Positions 24,080-34,214 are shown, numbered from the stretch's first letter. The stretch: 64,000 nucleotides of DNA from Calliopum simillimum (GCA_951812925.1 OX638368.1:122225309-122289308); one strand, 5' to 3'. The notes: generated from the letters alone by a model not told the origin. Numbers and translations are program-made.

Positions 24080-24240
24080 GTACAGACATTTGCTTAAGAT
24101 ACAGATTTTATACCTCTTCGTCATACATGTCGGTGGTGTAGTGATCTATCAGAATTGTAATTGTAAGAAAAAATAAAATTTTTCTATCTATCACATGGAT
24201 GGACCCCGGTTCGAATCCTAGAGCGGTCAGTTAGTTTTTT
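24080..24240 (+). repeat. Repeat W, copy 3, with tRNA-like module
   Basis: Starts TTTGCTTAAGATACAGATTT like 2020-2050. CGGTGGTGTAGTGATCTATC resembles an A box and CCGGTTCGAATCCTAG (about 24208-24223) is a near-consensus B box. About 60 nt of AT-rich filler separates them, so the unit cannot fold as a normal tRNA. Poly-T tracts with a duplicated TTGTTTGAACTTTACACTA follow to 24318. Confidence 0.55.
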
Positions 24241-24318
24241 TTATGGTATTTTTTTTTTTTTTTTTTTTTGTTTGAACTTTACACTATTTTTTTTTTTTTT
24301 TGTTTGAACTTTACACTA

Positions 24319-25193
24319 AGGTAAGTAGTTAAATATCACTTAAAGTACTAAAAAAAAATTACTATACTTTAAAGTTATTCTGAATTTACTTAAACAGCAA
24401 GGTAAAATTTATTTCATTGGAGAGTTGTAACTATATTGACTTGAAATACTAGTGAAATTTCCGGATCTAAAAATTTTGCATTGCCCACGGGCTCATTGAT
24501 AGAGTGAAAATATTAGAGTCGGTTGTACTAAAAAATTATTTCTGAAGGGTTGAACTTAAAGGTACACAACTGCGTTGTCAGCTTTTGTGAACCCTGTGAA
24601 CATTACAAAGCAAAAAATGTTTCCAAAAATTCTAAAATAAAAATTAACACTTCAAACATTTCTAATATGAGTACAATCTTGATTGTGAATTAAAGTTTAT
24701 TATGGATATATCGACAATAAGTGGACACATCACGTTGATTTCGCAACTAATCAGCAAATCATACTTTTTTTTTAACTTTCAAGGTAATCGGCATGTTATT
24801 TTTAATTTTACTATGTACATAACAAAGTTCAATTACTATATATGTACAAGCGAAAAACACAAACTAAATTTTTAACTATTTTTCAAATCTCCTCCTAAAG
24901 CCACTTAAGCTTACTGTTTTCGCTTAGATCTGACCATTTAAAGAGCATTCTTTTCAGCATGTTCCATTTCGATTATCAGATAAGATAACAAGTTGCATGA
25001 CACATAATTCGCATGGCGCATATGTACGTTCACCGCTTCACACTTGGCCCAACGATAAGACGTGCGCTGATAACAGTATTGGTTCTAATGCGAAGAATTA
25101 ACGCTGCTGCCACTCAAGTTAAGTATTGTGACACCCTTCCACCGCATTCGAAACACCCACAATAACAACAAACAATTGAGAAAGCTAATCATC
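24319..25193. other. hh: Proximal hh intron 1 sequence
   Basis: No coding exon. 24890-25193 lies immediately inside intron 1 and looks single-copy. It holds a double GATA site (GATTATCAGATAAGATAAC near 24974-24992) and GCGCATATG. Distal part 24320-24890 is AT-rich and unassigned. Confidence 0.4.
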
Positions 25194-25197
25194 ACTC

Positions 25198-25199
25198 AC
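25198..25199 (-). other. hh: 5' splice donor of hh exon 1
   Basis: Minus-strand sequence CTAATGACACAG|GTGAGTGATG matches the consensus CAG|GTRAGT exactly. The exon frame reaches a stop only a few codons past it. The donor follows a complete codon (phase 0), right after ...ADRLMTQ, where Drosophila hh exon 1 also ends close to RLM. Confidence 0.93.
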
Positions 25200-25709
25200 C
25201 TGTGTCATTAGACGATCAGCGCCAGTGCCTTCCTCATCTTTGAAAATTATATCCTTATTATAGTTGGGCACCAGCCTCTTGAATTTGGGTGAATCTTTTC
25301 GTATAGCACCCTCATTCAGACTGGAGGCGCCCAGATTTTTTTCCGACATATTTGGTACATGTTGCTTAAACACAAGCGGGGTCAATTTGCGATTACGACG
25401 CGGCCCACCGATGCCTCTACCTGGACCGCAACTGTAGGCGCTGGTAAAAAGTGAAAACACTATGAGTACCAAGCAGAGCCGACGCAGCGTAATAGATACA
25501 GAGGCGGCGACGGTGACATTGTGGGCTATGCAGTGGGTGTGACACTGGGTATGATGAGAAGAATGAAAACTGTTGACGGAAGTGTTTGTTGTGTCACGTG
25601 CTGCTGCTGCTGTCGTTGACATTTCGCAATTAGCACACGCGACATTGTTGACAGTTTGAGAGTCACTGTGTAGGCGTTTTTGTATGATTGCGTCGGATCT
25701 GTTATCCAT
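25200..25709 (-). CDS. hh: Hedgehog, first coding exon (residues 1-170)
   Basis: Secreted morphogen precursor; Hh is autoprocessed, lipidated and signals through Patched/Smoothened. Residues 1-75 are a polar N-terminal extension with a His/Cys cluster (H49-H63). Residues 76-93 ([19 protein letters not shown]) form the hydrophobic secretion segment. Cleavage would expose C94 of CGPGRG, the cysteine palmitoylated by Rasp in flies. A basic patch PRRNRK follows (103-108). Then come the diagnostic signalling-domain blocks [19 protein letters not shown] and [13 protein letters not shown], with the calcium-site acidic residues E159, E160 and D165. The start at 25709 (context CAAT-ATG-G, MDN...) matches the MDN start of Drosophila Hh; the frame extends upstream only through a non-ATG codon. 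A second in-frame Met is residue 30. The rest of the signalling domain and the Hog autoprocessing domain must be encoded left of the window. Confidence 0.97.
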
Positions 25710-26128
25710 ATTGACAAATGTATTCGGTTTTATTTTTAATGAAATTTTTTTATTTTCTTGGTATTTCAATAGATTTTTTTTTTTAACTGGAAATTATTTA
25801 AATAAAAATATTTTGGCCACTTTTCATTGAGTGCCAAAGAAATTCACTTATTTAACTCAAACTTCAAATAACATGCTGTATAATTCACAATAACTTTTTC
25901 GAAAAATCGTTAAAATTTTTTAATTTTTTTTATACAAAATTTACAACTGTCCCGCTTTTGTTTTTGATTAATTAAATATTTTTTTAAAAACTCAATTTTT
26001 TAGCAGTGTTATCAGACTAAACACAATATAAACTTTAATTATTTTCATATACATTAAATCCTTACAACATCTCTCGAAAACTATTGCAAGTTCACACGAC
26101 CGTTGCGCTCGGTTACTGATTGACAAAT
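25710..26128 (-). other. hh: Predicted hh 5' leader
   Basis: 419 nt between the predicted +1 and the start codon, assuming no leader intron; I saw no strong acceptor. It is AT-rich and holds two short upstream reading frames: ATG-TTG-TAA (26062-26070) and a 20-codon frame (25992-26054). Confidence 0.7.
25992..26054 (-). other. 20-codon upstream ORF in the hh leader
   Basis: ATG at 26054 in TTTAATGTAT context (A at -3 absent; T-T-A-A before it), ending TGA at 25992. It does not overlap the hh start. May damp translation if ribosomes initiate there; no peptide function is implied. Confidence 0.45.
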
Positions 26129-26130
26129 GA
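26097..26130 (-). promoter_or_regulatory. hh: hh core promoter: Inr + MTE + DPE
   Basis: Minus strand: initiator TCATTT (26130-26125; matches TCAKTY) puts +1 at A26128. At exactly +18 to +29, CGAGCGCAACGG (26111-26100) matches all 12 positions of the motif ten element, CSARCSSAACGS. At +28 to +32, GGTCG (26101-26097) matches the downstream promoter element RGWYV. No TATA box is seen 25-35 bp upstream. Spacing in fly promoters is fixed to the base, so three correctly spaced perfect matches upstream of a recognised gene are strong evidence. A weaker second initiator TCAGTA lies 11 nt downstream. Confidence 0.9.
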
Positions 26131-27927
26131 CATATCGTCTCGAGGGTGCGTTCGAGAGTCTTCCTGACTTGTCTGCATTGTAACTGAAATAAACACTCGG
26201 CATTTTAGTTCAGTTCCGTTCAGCAACGGACGACGGCGTTGGTATGGAAAGAAAATGAACTCGACGACAACAGCGACTAAGACAATGAAACAAACAACAA
26301 CTACAACAACAAAGTACAAACAACGTGCGCACAGAAATGAATGAACGAACGAATGAACAACTAACCGATCGATTCGTTCGGATCGTGGTGCAAATGGTGT
26401 ATGTACAGAGAGCAGTAAAAACAACAAACCTGGACTAGCCTGTCCGGTCCCAGTTCAGACCAGACTATTTATCGGTCCATTTGTCCGTACATTGTTTTGT
26501 CTCATCGTTGTATAGTTTGTATGTATGTTTGTACACATATGAACATTGTTTCTCAGCCAACTAGCAACTTAAAGATGCTTAATTGTCTGTAATGGTTGCT
26601 CGTTGTCTTCGCTAACAACAACGCCGCCAACTAACTACATACATCTTGTTGCTGCACAGTGTCTCATCTTTTGGATTGAGTATGAAAAAAACAAAGTTTT
26701 GAAACAAAATCTGCACAAGCCATATTGAAATATAGTGTTCTATTTTACATTTTACACTGAACTTATGTATTTCACCCAAAAAATTTAAGATTCAAATCAT
26801 TATTGTACACAGATTTCATTTTGACACTGAAGTCTTGCTTTATTAGTGTCAAAAAAGAACCTCATTCTAACAAATACTTCAGTGTACTGTATTTTAAGCA
26901 AACAAATGCTTCAGGTCAGTCTAAAATGTGCAAAATGAAAAACTGCAGTAAATTTAATGATATGTATTGTAACACTTCCAAGTTGCAACGTATTGCTAAC
27001 CCAGAATTATAGTAGCTTTCATACATTTTCGCTAGAAAGAGAGAGCTTAAGCAAAATGGATGCACAAGCAGAGAGCGGAAGACTACTTTCGTCTCTAAAG
27101 TAGCATTTTTTAGTGTACACTACAACTACAGTATATGCACTGAACTGAAAAAAATTAAACAAGTCAAGTCTTTGCAGCATTTGTCTTCTTTCATATTCAA
27201 ATACTGCCAAGACATTTGCACGCGACACTGAAATGAAACATTTAATGAATAAAAAATGGGTACAAGACATAACGTATCTTGAAACTAAATGTCTTAAATC
27301 TACAACAAAACCTCTTGTGCAAAGCTCTAGTTTTGATTCATATATTTTAGCCTTTGATTGAGTTTGGATATTGTTTGATAAGATCCCCAAAAAATTAAAC
27401 AAAGAAGAAGAAAAATAACACATTTTACCATTGTGTGCCAAAGAAAATTGATTGAACTTTTTACTAGATATGCATACATATGTACCTTTACGTACTTTTT
27501 GGCACTTAATCCGATTCTGTGGTCAGAACTGCTCATATACATGCAGGGTTTCGAGATATCCTTGCTTAAAGTTATAGAAAGTGCTGTTTTCTGGCTTGGG
27601 GCCCATTTCCAAGAAAATTCTTGATTCCATTTTTCGAATACATATTTTTTTTTTATATACTTCCTTATCAAACTATGCAGCACTTTTGACCACGGATTCA
27701 GCGTCAAAAATTGCTCAAGGCTATATGTCAAGTCGAAACATTATTTAATTTTTTTTATTTTGTATGCTTGTGTAATTAGAAATGAAAGAAAATTCGGAAA
27801 TGTGGAAAGTGTATTACCATGTCCGCAGTACAGTAGGACAGTACCAATGCGCCACAAGGCCGTGTATTTCAAAGGAAATGTTTTGGTTCCAATGCTTTTT
27901 TATTTAATATTTTATAATTTTTATCAT
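26131..27927. promoter_or_regulatory. hh: hh promoter-proximal upstream region
   Basis: 26131-26700 is GC-richer than its surroundings, with CGAGAG near the promoter, GTCCGGTCCCAGTTCAGACC near 26440-26459, and CAA runs. 26700-27927 is AT-rich with no repeat partner recognised. Drosophila hh has Polycomb response and enhancer DNA just upstream of its start site, so function is plausible by position. Long frames here (26113-26427, 27019-27441, 27327-27731) read as valine runs or have no family resemblance. Confidence 0.4.
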
Positions 27928-28708
27928 TATACCCTACACCCAGGGTATATTCACTTTGTCCTTCCGTTTGTAACGCAGAGAAGGAGGCGTGGCAAATATA
28001 GAAAAGTATATATATTCTTGATCAGCGTCACCTCCTGAGTAGATATAGCCATGTCCGTCTGCCTGGCTGGGTGGCTGGCTGGCTGGCTGGTTGGCTATGT
28101 GTGGAAATACACTTTTTGGGAAAACTAAGCTATGAAATTTGGTGCACGGCCTCCGTCGTCAAAGTTAGCTCGGGAGATTGAAAATGAGCGAAATCGGTCA
28201 ACGGACACGCCTACCGCCCATACAAAAAATATATTCAAAATGCAATTTTTTGAGTATTTTTCACGATAATACAACCAAAATACACATAAATACTACGAAT
28301 TGTAAGCGCAAACTCTGAGCAAAAATTGGGTGAATTCAGACAAGAGGGCGTGGCACCTCTTGTATAAGCAAAAGCTTTAAAACGATATACTGAAAGCGTT
28401 TTTTGAGATAATCCTCAGACACTAAGAATTATGAATGTAAGCTTTAAGCAAAAACTGGATAAAATCGAACAAGAGGGCGTGGCACCTCCCATATAAGCAA
28501 AAGGTTTAAAACGCTATGTTGAAAACATTTTTTGAGATAATCCAACCAAATTTCACTCAAATGCTAAGAACTATAAATTCAAACTCTGAGAAAAACTGGG
28601 TGAATTCGGACAAGAGGGCGTGGCACTCCACATATAAGCAAAATTTTCAAAATACTGCTGTGTAGGGTACTTAAGGTTTGGCCAGGCCAAAGGTAACACC
28701 CTTACTAG
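27928..28708 (+). mobile_element. mini-me/DINE-like Helitron, copy B (best preserved)
   Basis: 5' TATACCCTACACCCAGGGTA, then GTAACGCAGAGAAGGAGGCG, a TA run, TTCTTGATCAGCGTCACCTC, ATGTCCGTCTGCC and a GGCT-repeat. Next are three modules with AAGAGGGCGTGGCAC (about 28340, 28472, 28612). The 3' end has the hairpin TTTGGCCAGGCCAAA, a short spacer and CTAG (28705-28708) before T. About 780 bp, non-coding. Confidence 0.88.
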
Positions 28709-29948
28709 TTACATACTATTTCCACTTCATTATATTTTTTTTTGTTTTTTCTTGAGGACTTTTTCGATGTTGTCCGACTACAAAACGAAACTTTTTATAT
28801 TTTCCAACACTTTCCTTACCTTTTTAACAATTTCAAAGTTTTTTTATATTATTTTCTACTTTTCGAATTTTTGAAGCTTTTCGTGTTTTTCCAACTATTT
28901 CGATGTGTTTTGATAATATTTAATCTATTTTCGGATTTTGCCTCACTTTAGTCTTAAATTTTTTTCAATCGATGGATTTGTATGGAACTTTTATTACTTT
29001 TTTTTAACCAAAACAAAAAAAAAAAAAACCAAATACACAAAATAATTTTTATAAAATACAAGCAAAATATTTTATTTGTTTTAGTAAAAAAATTAAATTC
29101 ATTTCGAGACGAAACCGACGCAATTAGCGTAAGCGAGCAAATGCTAAACTAAAATAAAGTAATTAATATAAAACCAAATCATGAGAAAGTTTAACAAAAA
29201 AGGCTGTGGTGAATTTGTAGTGAAAACAAATACGGAGTATAATGCACAAAAAACTAACAATAAAATTGACGAATTACCTACTGGAAAAACAGCTGATGCG
29301 AATACCTATGGTTAAATACGTTTAACAAATGGGGAATTGCGCTATTCGTGCCTGCCAATAAATTCAAATAATTAAAATTAACTACAATAGCAAAATTTCA
29401 CATAAATTAGTTATTAGATTTCATTACATTTGTGATCTATTAGTTTTCTGATGTCATCATATCTGTAAAGAGAATTGCATTTTGCTACAAGGGAAGTTTA
29501 ATAGGTAGTTTAGTAAAGACAGCACAGTATTTTTCATTCTTCTCTTAATTTTCAACTTTCACTTTAACTTTAGTCTAAACCGGAACTCGAATAGTCATTT
29601 TCGGTGTAGTTTGTGATGCTTAATACGAATTACGAAGTGGTTCTATCGTATTCGACATCTGCGATATTCTAACCTAAAAGTGCAAATGTTTTTTGTTAGT
29701 TTTGAAGCGACAATACACCAGAGCAAGCATGAGCTTACGTCCTAAACTTTTTATTAATTACGGCATATAACACTGTTCACCAAAACAAAAGCTTTTACTC
29801 CCTTTATTTAACATGATTTCAACATAATTTGCAACGCAGAATAAAAATCCGATTTCAGACTATCACAACGTCAGGTTTTGCAGGAATCCATGATATGAGG
29901 TTATTGGAATAAAAAAAAAATTATTGATAACTCGAACATGAAAAATAT
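28709..29948. other. Single-copy-looking upstream block
   Basis: T-rich at 28730-28950 (open frame 28742-28951 is phenylalanine/leucine low complexity). 29100-29900 has mixed composition with GACGCAATTAGCGTAAGCGAG near 29118 and no repeat partner. Candidate hh upstream control DNA; nothing further supported. Confidence 0.3.
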
Positions 29949-29964
29949 CCCTGTAGGACCGGCG

Positions 29965-30870
29965 CACAGTGTGAGATTTTGCCAATCTAGGACGTCAAAA
30001 TTCAATTATAGCCGTAATTTCAAAGATATCGAGTTGAAATTTTATATATGTGCTTTAATTTTTTATGCGGAGATTTAGTTCAGAGATGAAAAAAATCGGA
30101 CAAAATCTACTTGCACCTCCCATACAAATGTGCCTTTTTTTTGTAAAAAAAAAATTAAAAAACTTGGTTGTAATGAAGATATCAACTTGAAAATGTGTAT
30201 TTACCATTTCAGTAGTAACTGAATACTACTGTCAAAAAATGGGAGTGATTAAAAAAGATAACATATGTAATTTTTTTTCTTTTCATAATTTCAGTGCAAT
30301 TGTTCATTATAACACTTCAGTCATTGTAAAAAAAGTAGACTTTGGGCAAAAAATGGGCAAGATTTTATTTTTTAAGTCTATTCTATGAGTATGTATGCTC
30401 ATCTTGTATGCTTTGTCATAGCCTAACCACGCCCAACTTGTAAGTTATAGTCTATGAAAGATTCAAGATTTTTGAAATTTGTCTTACCTTTTAGCTGATT
30501 ATAAAATAATTTGATTAAAATACTTAAGTGCAAATATAAGGGTTGTGTATAGCAAAAATTTTTAGTAAATGTATTGACCATTAATGCAAAAAACTTTTTG
30601 CCAAAAAACAAACGCGCACAACTTCAATTTGATCACTCAAAGTTTTGTTATCGATGCAAGCTTGAAAATTTGTTTTTGCATGCTGTTCAATAGTACGTGT
30701 TTGATAGCTGTTATCGTGTCAATGACATTTCTTTTATTCTCTTTTATGCTTATTTTTGTAACAATTGGGGTCTTTTCTAACAAATTACAAAATATGATCG
30801 ATTTTCAAGCACATTGTTTTTTTTTTTTTTTTCATTTTAACGTCCTAGATTGGTAAAATCTCATACTGTG
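29965..30870. mobile_element. Transib-like element 1 (906 bp, TSD CGGCG)
   Basis: Ends CACAGTGTGAGATTTTGCC and, inverted, CACAGTATGAGATTTTACC, continuing into AATCTAGGACGT on both sides (34 of 37 positions identical). The flanks are CGGCG at 29960-29964 and 30871-30875. The empty site in repeat Y copy 2 reads CTGTAGGAC-TGGTG-GAGACAAT (about 39726-39747). CACWRTG ends and GC-rich 5-bp duplications define Transib, whose heptamer resembles the V(D)J signal. No transposase frame; frames 30423-30856 are AT-rich filler. Confidence 0.9.
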
Positions 30871-31108
30871 CGGCGGAGACAATTGTCTCAATAACCCCAT
30901 CTTTGGTCTAGTTATTTTGTAAAACGGGTTACACCTGAAACTTAGTAGAATAAGTTCACTTAAATTGTCAATTGAACCAAAAATGGTCCAAATTTAATGC
31001 AAAGTCGGTCAATTGTATCAAAAATAGTCCGTATGTAATACATAATCCGTCAGTGGTCCAATTGTGTACGATTGTGTCAGTGAAATTATAAATTTACTGG
31101 CTACGTAT

Positions 31109-33267
31109 CATAGATGGGCACACTGCAGTATTTATTGACTGCATTAACAATAGCAGTTATCAGTAAAGTTTTACTGATTACTGATATTTAGTTTGCATTA
31201 CCATTAAAATTTTAGTGATTACTGAAAAAATAACAGTAAAAATAAATGTTTACTGATTACTGAAAAAAAAAAAAAAACAGTAAGCAGTAAATTTTTATTG
31301 ATAATGAAATTTAATTTGCATTGCCACTAAATTTAACTGATAATAATTTTTTACTGATTACTGAAAAAATTGCAGTAAAACTAATTTTTACTGATAATGA
31401 AAGTAGTTAGTTACTGGTAGTTAAAAATCAATGCACAACTCTGAAGCAAAAAACATCCAAAGTAAATAAAACACAATATTTAAGTTGGAAAATTATGCAA
31501 AAACCAACTTTTATTCTACTTTCCTTGAATACTCAATTGCTACTGGACTTTGTATCAAGTGCAGAATTGACTCGAAGCTCTTTATACACCGTTCTCAGGA
31601 CAAGCAATTCGAAATTTTCATCGTTGAGGTTTTGCCTTCTGGAGCGATTCACAATCCCAGCGAATGAAAACAACCGTTCTACATGTGCACCCCACCCCGC
31701 CTGTCTTTTTTTTGGATGATTTGAATAAAATTTTCGAGTACACCATTTTTTTACGGATTTCTGTTAAACATCGTATTTCGACATGTTTTCAAAAAAAAAT
31801 TTCAAAATCCTTAGAGCACTAATGATCGGCTAACGAACGATTTCCATGTTGCTTTAGCCGAAGCAAATAAGGATAATTCTGAAAAATAGTTCCAAACGAA
31901 TTTGTTTTTCCGGAATTGTATTCACTAATGAATAAAAAATAACATGTGAAAAGTACATTGCAAAATTGTATAGCCATAAATTTTTCAATTATTTCGCTTA
32001 CGGCTGCAATTACGAAAAAATAGTGGTCAACAGTTGTATTGTATTTTAAAAACACGTTTTTAATTGCTGTATGGTTTTTCAGACAATTTGTCGTTGTGTC
32101 TCGATCGACTAGGTACAAAATGGTTTCCTGGAGATAATTTCCAGAGTCAGTAAGCACACTGTTCGCTAACATCTGTTAAAGTAGATATACAAATAAATAT
32201 ATTAGTACAAATATTTAATGGAAAATTAAGTGTAAAAACTTTGCCATTACTTTCTTCCCCGAAATCGAGGAATGCTATTCCGGTATGTTCTGCAGAACAC
32301 GAGTTTTGACATCGGCAATTTTGCCATAATTCGTCACATAAGTGTTGAACATCCTCCTTACATCTTCTTCTGTTTGCGTTGCTGCTGTTTCTAACAGAGC
32401 TTTTACATAACGTAATTTTATATCCGGAACGGATATAGCTGCAATAACAGCATCCCAAGCGTCAGGCTGCAGCTTGAAATATTTTTCGAACCTCTTACGC
32501 AAAGCTTTAAGCATTTCTTCGCTTACTTTGGCTAAATACTTAAGACTTGTGGGGTCTAAATGACGCATTTTTATCCTTAAGGATACTATTGCAGGGGCAA
32601 AGTAACCAAAATACAGAGTTTTTTCGCCCTGAAGAAAATCCATCGCTTCTGCTATACGTTCCATAAGCTTTATGTATTCCTCCAAGTACAAGTAGGAGTT
32701 TTGAGAAGAAAATACAATTCCGCTAATTTTTCTTTATGTTGCGGAAGCCTCTTTACGGAATCATAAAGTGAGTTCCACCTTGTTATGACTGGAGTAAATA
32801 AACTGCCATTTATAATCGACTTGACTACTTCTGCAGATTTTTTCAATAATCAGTAAAATTTTACTGATAATGCAAATTAAATTTAAGTATCAATAAAAAT
32901 TTACTGATTACTGATATTTTTTACTGATTACTGATATTTTTTCAGCAATCAGTAAAATTTTACTGGTAATTGCAAATCAAATTGCTTACTGATATTTTTT
33001 CCAGTAATCAGTAATATTTTATTTGTAATTAAAAGTTAAATTTCAATATCAGTAAAATTTACTACTAACTGATATTTTTTCCAATAATCAGTAAAATTTA
33101 CTTGTAATGCAAATTAAATTTCATTATCAATAAAAATTTGCTAGTTACATACTGCTTTTTTTCCAATTATCAATAATACTTTATTGGCAATTGCAAATTA
33201 AATTACAATATCAGTAAAAAATTTATTTTACTGGAATTGTACTGGTATTGAAAAGTGTCCAACTATA
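31109..33267 (-). mobile_element. hAT transposon 1 (2159 bp, TSD CTACGTAT)
   Basis: Ends CATAGATGGGCAC and, inverted, TATAGTTGGACAC. The 8-bp duplication CTACGTAT lies at 31101-31108 and 33268-33275; the same octamer occurs once in the empty copy at 39939-39946. Both subterminal zones (31130-31430, 32850-33240) are filled with CAGTAAAATTTTACTGAT-like words, at least twenty in all. The middle holds a decayed transposase gene. Confidence 0.9.
31520..32835 (-). pseudogene. hAT transposase pseudogene 1
   Basis: Minus-strand relic. TPVITRWNSLYDSVKRL (about 32810-32760) opens the hAT catalytic region. After a frame change, YLEEYIKLMERIAEAMDFLQ starts a 138-codon open block (32691-32275) with YFGYFAPAIVSLRIKM and AVIAAISVPDIKLRYVKALL, typical of insect hATs. 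Then come LKNHTAIKNVFLKYNTT (about 32070-32020) and, after some 320 bp of unrelated sequence, VERLFSFAGIVNRSRRQNL (about 31700-31640) with NDENFELLVL, the dimerisation motif. The N-terminal BED finger is absent. Broken by at least one frameshift and one internal insertion. Confidence 0.85.
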
Positions 33268-33856
33268 CTACGTATGTACAGTTTGGAAGTTTGTCGACTG
33301 TAAAGAAGAACAAATGATGGTGTATCGGTCTATTGACTTATGCAGCATGGAGAGAGAGGCCAGGGTTTGAAACCTCCACTCGGTGATTTTCAATTCAAAT
33401 TTTTATGTTTCCATTAATTTGTACACAATTTGTCTGAAGAGTCTTCGGAGCGGAAAATGAAACATGTGCCCAATATAGCCGATGTATAAAATAAAAAAAA
33501 AAACTTCATCCACACAGGTTTGAAACCGGAACACAATATCTTTAGCATATTCGTCTATGAAACCTTTTAACGTTTTTGTGTAAAATTTGTTTATTAAATT
33601 AAACTCTTTGGAATTTATAAATAAAATAAAAAAAAAAATTGGCCTTTTTCGGTTCGAATGTAGCGCATAAGGAGATAATTGACCTTTTTTCTGGTTTCAA
33701 TATAATGAATAAGAATACAATTGGTTACATCAAATGACATACAATACAAAACGTAAAAATAACTTTATGTGTGATGGGACCAGATTATGGACTAGTCGGT
33801 CGCACCCAAGGTCTAGTTTACAAACTAGTTTTTGATCAGTTCGTGGTCTTCCAGGG

Positions 33857-34212
33857 ATTACGTTCTGAATGGCGCAATTCTCGAACTTAGCATCAAACAT
33901 ATATTGTTTTTTTTTTTGCTTAAATATCCACAAGAAACGTATTTTTGAAATTACATCCTACCTTAAAACTCTAAAGCTATATTTTGGATAAAACTTGTTT
34001 TAAAACTTGTTATCCCAACATTATAATGAAATTACACAAGGAACCTTTTACTCGAACACATTGACTATTTTCAGGGTCTTTTCGACCCTTTTTCCAAAAA
34101 CTGGACTAAAATGGGTTGAAGTATTCTACACATATAAATATTTTGCAAATAATTTCACTAGAGGTCACCAAAGTTCTTGTTGGTTTTGACGGTTTTGGCT
34201 TTTGGGATGATA
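33857..34212. other. Unassigned sequence
   Basis: AT-rich DNA between repeat Y copy 1 and the next transposon. Open frames (34007-34189, 34106-34321) enter the transposon end and are not supported. Confidence 0.3.
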
Positions 34213-34214
34213 TA

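Larger units (their letters stand above)
29949..33856 (+). repeat. Repeat Y, copy 1, carrying a Transib and a hAT
   Basis: Starts CCCTGTAGGAC and ends TTCCAGGG. Segments 29949-29964, 30871-31108 and 33268-33856 are collinear with copy 2 (39724-40560). It contains tRNA-like parts: GGGTTTGAAACCTCC near 33364 on the plus strand and GTTCCGGTTTCAAACCTG on the minus near 33520. Superfamily not identified. Confidence 0.8.

Noticed and set aside
1..25199. hh exon 2 within the window
   Set aside because: No frame with the conserved WDED/HH, SLHYEGRA or DRD blocks of the signalling domain was seen on the minus strand.
25710..25769. Hh start 20 codons upstream of 25709
   Set aside because: The codon at 25769 is TTG, not ATG; the ATG at 25709 has a better context and gives an MDN start like Drosophila Hh.
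26113..26427. 104-codon minus-strand frame overlapping the promoter
   Set aside because: Mostly a valine run from a CAA/GTT microsatellite and upstream of the predicted start of transcription; no family resemblance.
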